The notes under the pieces are model-generated. The model saw only the letters and a program-made list of their open reading frames with translations, was not told the DNA's origin and did no database searches. Position numbers and translations under genes: made by a program. From the NCBI RefSeq assembly GCF_003585885.1, contig NZ_NRHC01000001.1:1-63097 (forward strand): a stretch of 63,097 nt of DNA, given 5' to 3'. Source of the DNA: Psittacicella hinzii. Its GTDB lineage: Bacteria; Pseudomonadota; Gammaproteobacteria; Enterobacterales; Psittacicellaceae. Shown piece after piece: positions 59,105 to 63,097 of the stretch (position 1 is the stretch's first letter; each line of letters starts with the position of its first letter).

Positions 59105-61792
59105 ATGAAAGTAAAAAAGATTTTTAATACCTTATTCTATACAGGTTTAACCCTCGGAACCATTGGGGCAGCAAGCTTAGTAGGTTTTTACTCTTACCTC
59201 TCAACCGACTTGCCAGATGTTAAATCATTTACCCCTACCTTTTCAGAACCTTTACGTGTATACGATCGTAATGGTGAACTTATTTCTTCATACGGCTCAG
59301 AACGCCGTATTACTTTAACTTATGAGCAATTTCCAGAAGTTCTACGTGATGCTGTAATTGCAATTGAAGACCGCCGTTTCTTTGAACATGGTGGGGTAGA
59401 CTTCCGAAGTATTGCTCGTGCCTCTTACATCTTATTAACGACACGTTCTAAGTCACAAGGGGCTTCAACTATTACCCAGCAAGTTGCAAGAAACTTCTTC
59501 TTAAGCTCGAAAAAAGAATTTATTCGTAAGTTTAAAGAGATGATCCTTGCCGTACGCATGGAAAAAAGCATGACCAAGGAAGAAATCTTGGCTGCTTATA
59601 TGAACAAAATCTATTTAGGGCACCGCTCTTACGGTTTTGCCGAAGCTGCTCGTACTTACTTTAACAAGAGTGTAGAGCAATTAACTCTTTCAGAAGCTGC
59701 GCTTCTTGCTGGTATCCAGCAAGCTCCGTCTAAACTCAACCCTATCTATAGCTTAAAGAACGCAACCGCACGTCGTAACCAAGTGCTGTTAGCTATGAAT
59801 GAAACCGGAGCTATTACTCAAGCCCAATATGAGCAAGCGATTAATACTCCAGTTGAGTTAAACCCTAGACGCGTAGAAAACCAAGGGGTTGGCTATGTCT
59901 CAGAAATGGTACGTCAAGCTCTATACAACCGTTATGGTGAAAAAGCTTATAGCGAGGGCTTTAAAGTTTATACTACCGTTGACAATACTTTACAACGTCA
60001 AGCTACTGAAGCTTTACGTCGTAACTTAATTAGTTACGACCAACGTAAAGGTTGGCGTGCTGATGACAATCAGCGTTTCCTTTTTACTAATGGTGAAGAA
60101 TTAGTTTCTTATCAAGATCACCAACACATTCAGGTGAAAGTTAAAGAGGAAGGCAAACTAGTTGAACGTACTCTAACTTTAACTGACATTATTAACCGTT
60201 TTAAACTTTCAAACTACTCACGTGCTTTTGATCCTCTTTACCCTGTAGTGGTACTTAAAGTAGGACAAAGTGAAGCGCAAGTAGTTGACCTTAACGGTAA
60301 TATCATGCCTCTTAGCTTAAAGAGCATGGAATGGGCAGGGAAGTACATTAATGCTGACCGTAAAGGAGCTGCCCCTAAAGCAGTTACAGATCTTCTTTCG
60401 GTTGGACAAATTGTCTACGTTGAGAAAAAAATCGGTAACCAAGGCGTAGAAGCGTCTTTATCGCAAATTCCAAACGTAAACTCTGGTTTAATTAGCTTAA
60501 ACTCAGTTGACGGTGCGATTGAAGCTATGGTGGGTGGTTTTGCTTATGATCTTTCTAAGTTCAACCGTGCAACTCAAGCAACTGTACAAGTTGGTTCTTC
60601 ATTTAAACCATTCTTATACGCTGCTGCTTTAGAGAAGTTCTCAGCTCTATCTTCATATACCTACAGCTGGGGAACAATTGTGCGTGATGAGCCTATTGCC
60701 ATCCGCGATAATGACAAGATCTGGAAACCTAAAAACTACGGTGACCGCTATAAAGGTGACATGACTTTACGTCAAGCCTTTGCAGAATCACGTAACATCA
60801 TTGCCGTTAAACTAATGCAACAAGTAGGTCCTAACTACATGTCGCGTTTCTTACAACGTTTAGGTTTTAGTAGTAATACTTTCTTACCAACCTTATCGTT
60901 AGCGTTAGGGACAGCAAACTTTACGCCATTAGAAATGGCGCGTGCTTACGCGACTTTTGATAATGGTGGTTTCTTAATTAATCCGTATCTAATTACGCGT
61001 ATTGAAGATATCCAAGGTAATGTAATTTACCAAGCAAACCCATTAGTTGCGTGTGTCAATGACACTCCTGAATGTAATAACATTCAGCCAGTAGATCCAA
61101 TTACTGACGATACTGAATTTAGTACAGCAACTAACCAAGATCTAATTAACTTAGACCAAACAGGTTTAAGTGAAGAAGATGACTTAGATGCTTTAATTAA
61201 CGCAAGTACCCAACAACGTTCAGTAAATCAAAGTGAAGCTGCTTCGGCTACTGACACAGGTTTAAGTGACGAAAGTACAATGGCGCATCAGAACAATAAA
61301 TACGCTCCACGTGTTTTAAGTGCAGATGTTGCTTGGTTAATGTGGTCAGGTCTAAACTCAAACGTTTATGGTCGTCCAGGTTATAGCGGTACTGCTGCTA
61401 GAACTGCTAGCCTACATCACCAAGATATTGGTGGTAAAACAGGGACAACTAACGACTCTAAATCAGCATGGTTCGTTGGTTACGCTAATAAATACGTAAC
61501 AGCTACCTTTGTAGCATTTGATAATGCAACAACTCTAGGTCGTCGTGAGTTAGGTGGTAGCCTCGCCTTAAATAACTGGATTGCTTTTGAAAAATTCCAG
61601 TTAGCAGATGTTAAAGGAACATGGACTCGTGCTATGCCGGATAATATCCAAGGCTATCGTATTAACGCTCAAGGTTACCAAACAACTAATGGTGGTTACA
61701 TTGAGTTCTACCGTATTCCACAGGTACCTCCAGTTGCCCCATCGCAAGATAGTAACCTTGACTTAAACTCAGATGAGTCAGGTATCTTCTAA
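59105..61792 (+). CDS. mrcA: Penicillin-binding protein 1A (class A)
   Basis: An 895-residue bifunctional murein synthase. N-terminal membrane helix (about 9-31), GT51 glycosyltransferase domain (about 50-235) with catalytic Glu88 in IEDRRFFEHGG, GASTITQQVARNFFL, RKFKEMILAVRMEKSMTKEEIL and NKIYLGHRSYGFAEAARTYF. The transpeptidase domain has the nucleophile Ser498 in GSSFKPF (SxxK), ESRNI (SxN) and GGKTGTTND (KTG near 779). The segment between the two domains has the ODD-like insertion of Gram-negative PBP1a. Residues about 650-715 form a D/E/T-rich insertion inside the transpeptidase domain. Followed 10 bp later by the 415-residue orphan gene. Confidence 0.95.
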   Translation: MKVKKIFNTLFYTGLTLGTIGAASLVGFYSYLSTDLPDVKSFTPTFSEPLRVYDRNGELISSYGSERRITLTYEQFPEVLRDAVIAIEDRRFFEHGGVDFRSIARASYILLTTRSKSQGASTITQQVARNFFLSSKKEFIRKFKEMILAVRMEKSMTKEEILAAYMNKIYLGHRSYGFAEAARTYFNKSVEQLTLSEAALLAGIQQAPSKLNPIYSLKNATARRNQVLLAMNETGAITQAQYEQAINTPVELNPRRVENQGVGYVSEMVRQALYNRYGEKAYSEGFKVYTTVDNTLQRQATEALRRNLISYDQRKGWRADDNQRFLFTNGEELVSYQDHQHIQVKVKEEGKLVERTLTLTDIINRFKLSNYSRAFDPLYPVVVLKVGQSEAQVVDLNGNIMPLSLKSMEWAGKYINADRKGAAPKAVTDLLSVGQIVYVEKKIGNQGVEASLSQIPNVNSGLISLNSVDGAIEAMVGGFAYDLSKFNRATQATVQVGSSFKPFLYAAALEKFSALSSYTYSWGTIVRDEPIAIRDNDKIWKPKNYGDRYKGDMTLRQAFAESRNIIAVKLMQQVGPNYMSRFLQRLGFSSNTFLPTLSLALGTANFTPLEMARAYATFDNGGFLINPYLITRIEDIQGNVIYQANPLVACVNDTPECNNIQPVDPITDDTEFSTATNQDLINLDQTGLSEEDDLDALINASTQQRSVNQSEAASATDTGLSDESTMAHQNNKYAPRVLSADVAWLMWSGLNSNVYGRPGYSGTAARTASLHHQDIGGKTGTTNDSKSAWFVGYANKYVTATFVAFDNATTLGRRELGGSLALNNWIAFEKFQLADVKGTWTRAMPDNIQGYRINAQGYQTTNGGYIEFYRIPQVPPVAPSQDSNLDLNSDESGIF

Positions 61793-61802
61793 GGAGAAAC
61801 CC

Positions 61803-63050
61803 ATGACAGATCCACAAATAACTCGCGGAGTTCTCCCAACAGAGTTTGATTTAAGTCGCGATGGTGATCAAGTGGTCTACCCGCACGACTATCGTCAACG
61901 TCAAAGAGAAGTTGAAGTCTATGCTTTAATTCCTTTTGACAATGACGCTGTAACTTTAAAACTGGCGTTAAACTCTTTAACGCCAGCGGTAACTAAAGGG
62001 GTACTCGTGTACCCTGAAATGTTACCGGGAGTTGAAGCTGATCAAAGCCTTGAAATTGCTACCGAGTTTGTTACCGTTAATCCAGGTTTTAAACTAGTAA
62101 AATATCCTATGCCAATTGTGCCTTATCACAACAGTTGGATCAAAGATAACTTTTACTCGGGTGGGGTATCCATTTACTGGCTTAAACATCAACTGCTAAA
62201 CTTTGGTTTAGTAAACCTTAAAGCTCTAGTGAAATCTAACCAAGACGAAGATAAAGCTTGGTTATTCCTTGCTAATCCTTGGACAGCTTACGGACAAGAT
62301 GAGCTTGCTAAAGCGCTTAGCCAGGTTAAAGAGCAAAACGTAGAGTTTGATCTCTTTAACTTCACTAGTCAAAGCCTTGCGCTTGCTCATGACAAGCTCT
62401 TTAGTCAGAAAAAAGGAATCGCTTCTCTCTTTTCCGCTTTAGGTCGTGAGCAAATCTATAACGCAACAACCTTAGAAAAAGCGCAACTAGAAACTACCTC
62501 TGCAAGAGCTAACGAAGAGCTAAATATCATTGCCCGTTTAGCTAACTTTGAAGCTTTTACTACACTTGTTCATAGAAATGAACAAGAGCAAGTTACCAAA
62601 CTTGAACTTGGTACCAAACTAAAAGCTGAAAGCCAAAGTTGCACCAGCGACTTAAGTTTAGGCACAAGTTTACCTTGGGAAAGTAGCTTTGCTTACCATG
62701 GCGCTCAAGCCTTAGATAAGCAAGAAAGTAAGCTAGAAGAGGCAAGTAAGCAACAAGAAGCAAGTAAACTAATCAACGCAGATCAAGTTAACTTTGCTTT
62801 AACCGAGCTCGCTTACCCTTTAGTTAATCGCTTAGCTAAACATCCACAAACGCAGTTTGACAATTTAAACTTTGATCCGCAAGAACTACTAAATAATAGT
62901 TTGTATCGCATTGATCAGTGGATTAACGGCTTTAACATCCGTGCAAGCTCAACCAATCTGACAAAAATGGATAAGTACAACTTACAAGAGCAATCTAAGC
63001 TCTACCAAAGCTACTTCAATGCTTACGTATTTAATCCTATTGTCAAATAA
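61803..63050 (+). CDS. Orphan with glycosyltransferase-like N-terminus
   Basis: A 415-residue protein starting at the ATG at 61803 (AAGGAG at 61791-61796); a longer in-frame GTG start would overlap the PBP1a gene and lacks a ribosome site. Residues about 30-130 (VEVYALIPFDNDAVTLKLALNSLTPAVTKGVLVYPEML ... FVTVNPGFKLVKYPMPIVPYH) have the alternating pattern of the first half of a GT-A glycosyltransferase (IPFxND, ALNSL), as in some capsule/LPS transferases. The expected DxD and acceptor region is not visible; the rest is helical, Q/E/K/S-rich, ending YFNAYVFNPIVK. Probably co-transcribed with the PBP1a gene. Function unknown; possibly a truncated or remodelled relative of the large glycosyltransferase-like proteins of this window. 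Confidence 0.4.
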   Translation: MTDPQITRGVLPTEFDLSRDGDQVVYPHDYRQRQREVEVYALIPFDNDAVTLKLALNSLTPAVTKGVLVYPEMLPGVEADQSLEIATEFVTVNPGFKLVKYPMPIVPYHNSWIKDNFYSGGVSIYWLKHQLLNFGLVNLKALVKSNQDEDKAWLFLANPWTAYGQDELAKALSQVKEQNVEFDLFNFTSQSLALAHDKLFSQKKGIASLFSALGREQIYNATTLEKAQLETTSARANEELNIIARLANFEAFTTLVHRNEQEQVTKLELGTKLKAESQSCTSDLSLGTSLPWESSFAYHGAQALDKQESKLEEASKQQEASKLINADQVNFALTELAYPLVNRLAKHPQTQFDNLNFDPQELLNNSLYRIDQWINGFNIRASSTNLTKMDKYNLQEQSKLYQSYFNAYVFNPIVK

Positions 63051-63097
63051 GTTTCTTCCTAAGGTACGAATGTACGAATATATAGGGATTCCCGAAC

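Overview
The window is AT-rich chromosomal DNA from a Gram-negative gammaproteobacterium. YbaL, YdfG, RluA, PdxY, GreA, YhbY, RlmE, SpeA/SpeB and Adk all read like enterobacterial/Pasteurellales orthologues, and LPS genes (lpxB, lpxK, kdsB), tolQRA, a ZipA-like protein and a proteobacterial RNase P RNA are present. My best guess is a host-associated member of, or near, the Pasteurellales (a Psittacicella-like lineage is possible); that placement is inference. I see no phage, insertion sequence, CRISPR array, tRNA or rRNA.

Layout. 1-8 kb, minus strand: an arginase-fold protein, tag, a prfA-adk operon with its own promoter and terminator, and a ydfG / kdsB / lpxK operon in which the usual ycaR gene is fused to the front of kdsB. 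8-18 kb, plus strand: rluA, a 1873-residue family-25 glycosyltransferase-like protein, a YqjM-type flavin reductase, a zinc-less sirtuin-like protein overlapping a DMT transporter. 18-25 kb, minus strand: uvrC split into two genes, then lpxB. 25-36 kb: pdxY and a large orphan protein (+), an MFS exporter and tolQRA (-), hemH and ldhA (+). 36-49 kb, plus strand: ybaL, rnpB, and ftsK broken into three consecutive genes (membrane domain, linker, motor). 49-53 kb: candidate small RNA, yffB, greA with an attenuator-type leader, yhbY (-), a long structured non-coding stretch, a SemiSWEET gene with an in-frame amber codon, rlmE. 53-63 kb, plus strand: speA-speB, a ZipA-like gene, PBP1a, and an orphan with a glycosyltransferase-like start.

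Two themes recur. First, conserved housekeeping proteins are inflated by long Gln/Glu/Ala-rich, probably disordered segments (LpxK, LpxB, UvrC, YbaL, the three FtsK pieces, ZipA), and multidomain proteins are split (UvrC, FtsK) or fused (YcaR-KdsB). Second, the spacers carry short tandem repeats with 7, 8, 9, 22, about 26 and 34 bp units, and many promoters look like extended -10 (TGnTATAAT or TGnTAAAAT).

The most unusual locus is 39516-48580. The three FtsK segments are separate genes with hairpin terminators between them, and the motor has lost the Walker A glycines and the Walker B glutamate. Together with the unusual ZipA and a tolQRA cluster without tolB/pal, this suggests that the division machinery of this lineage has been remodelled.
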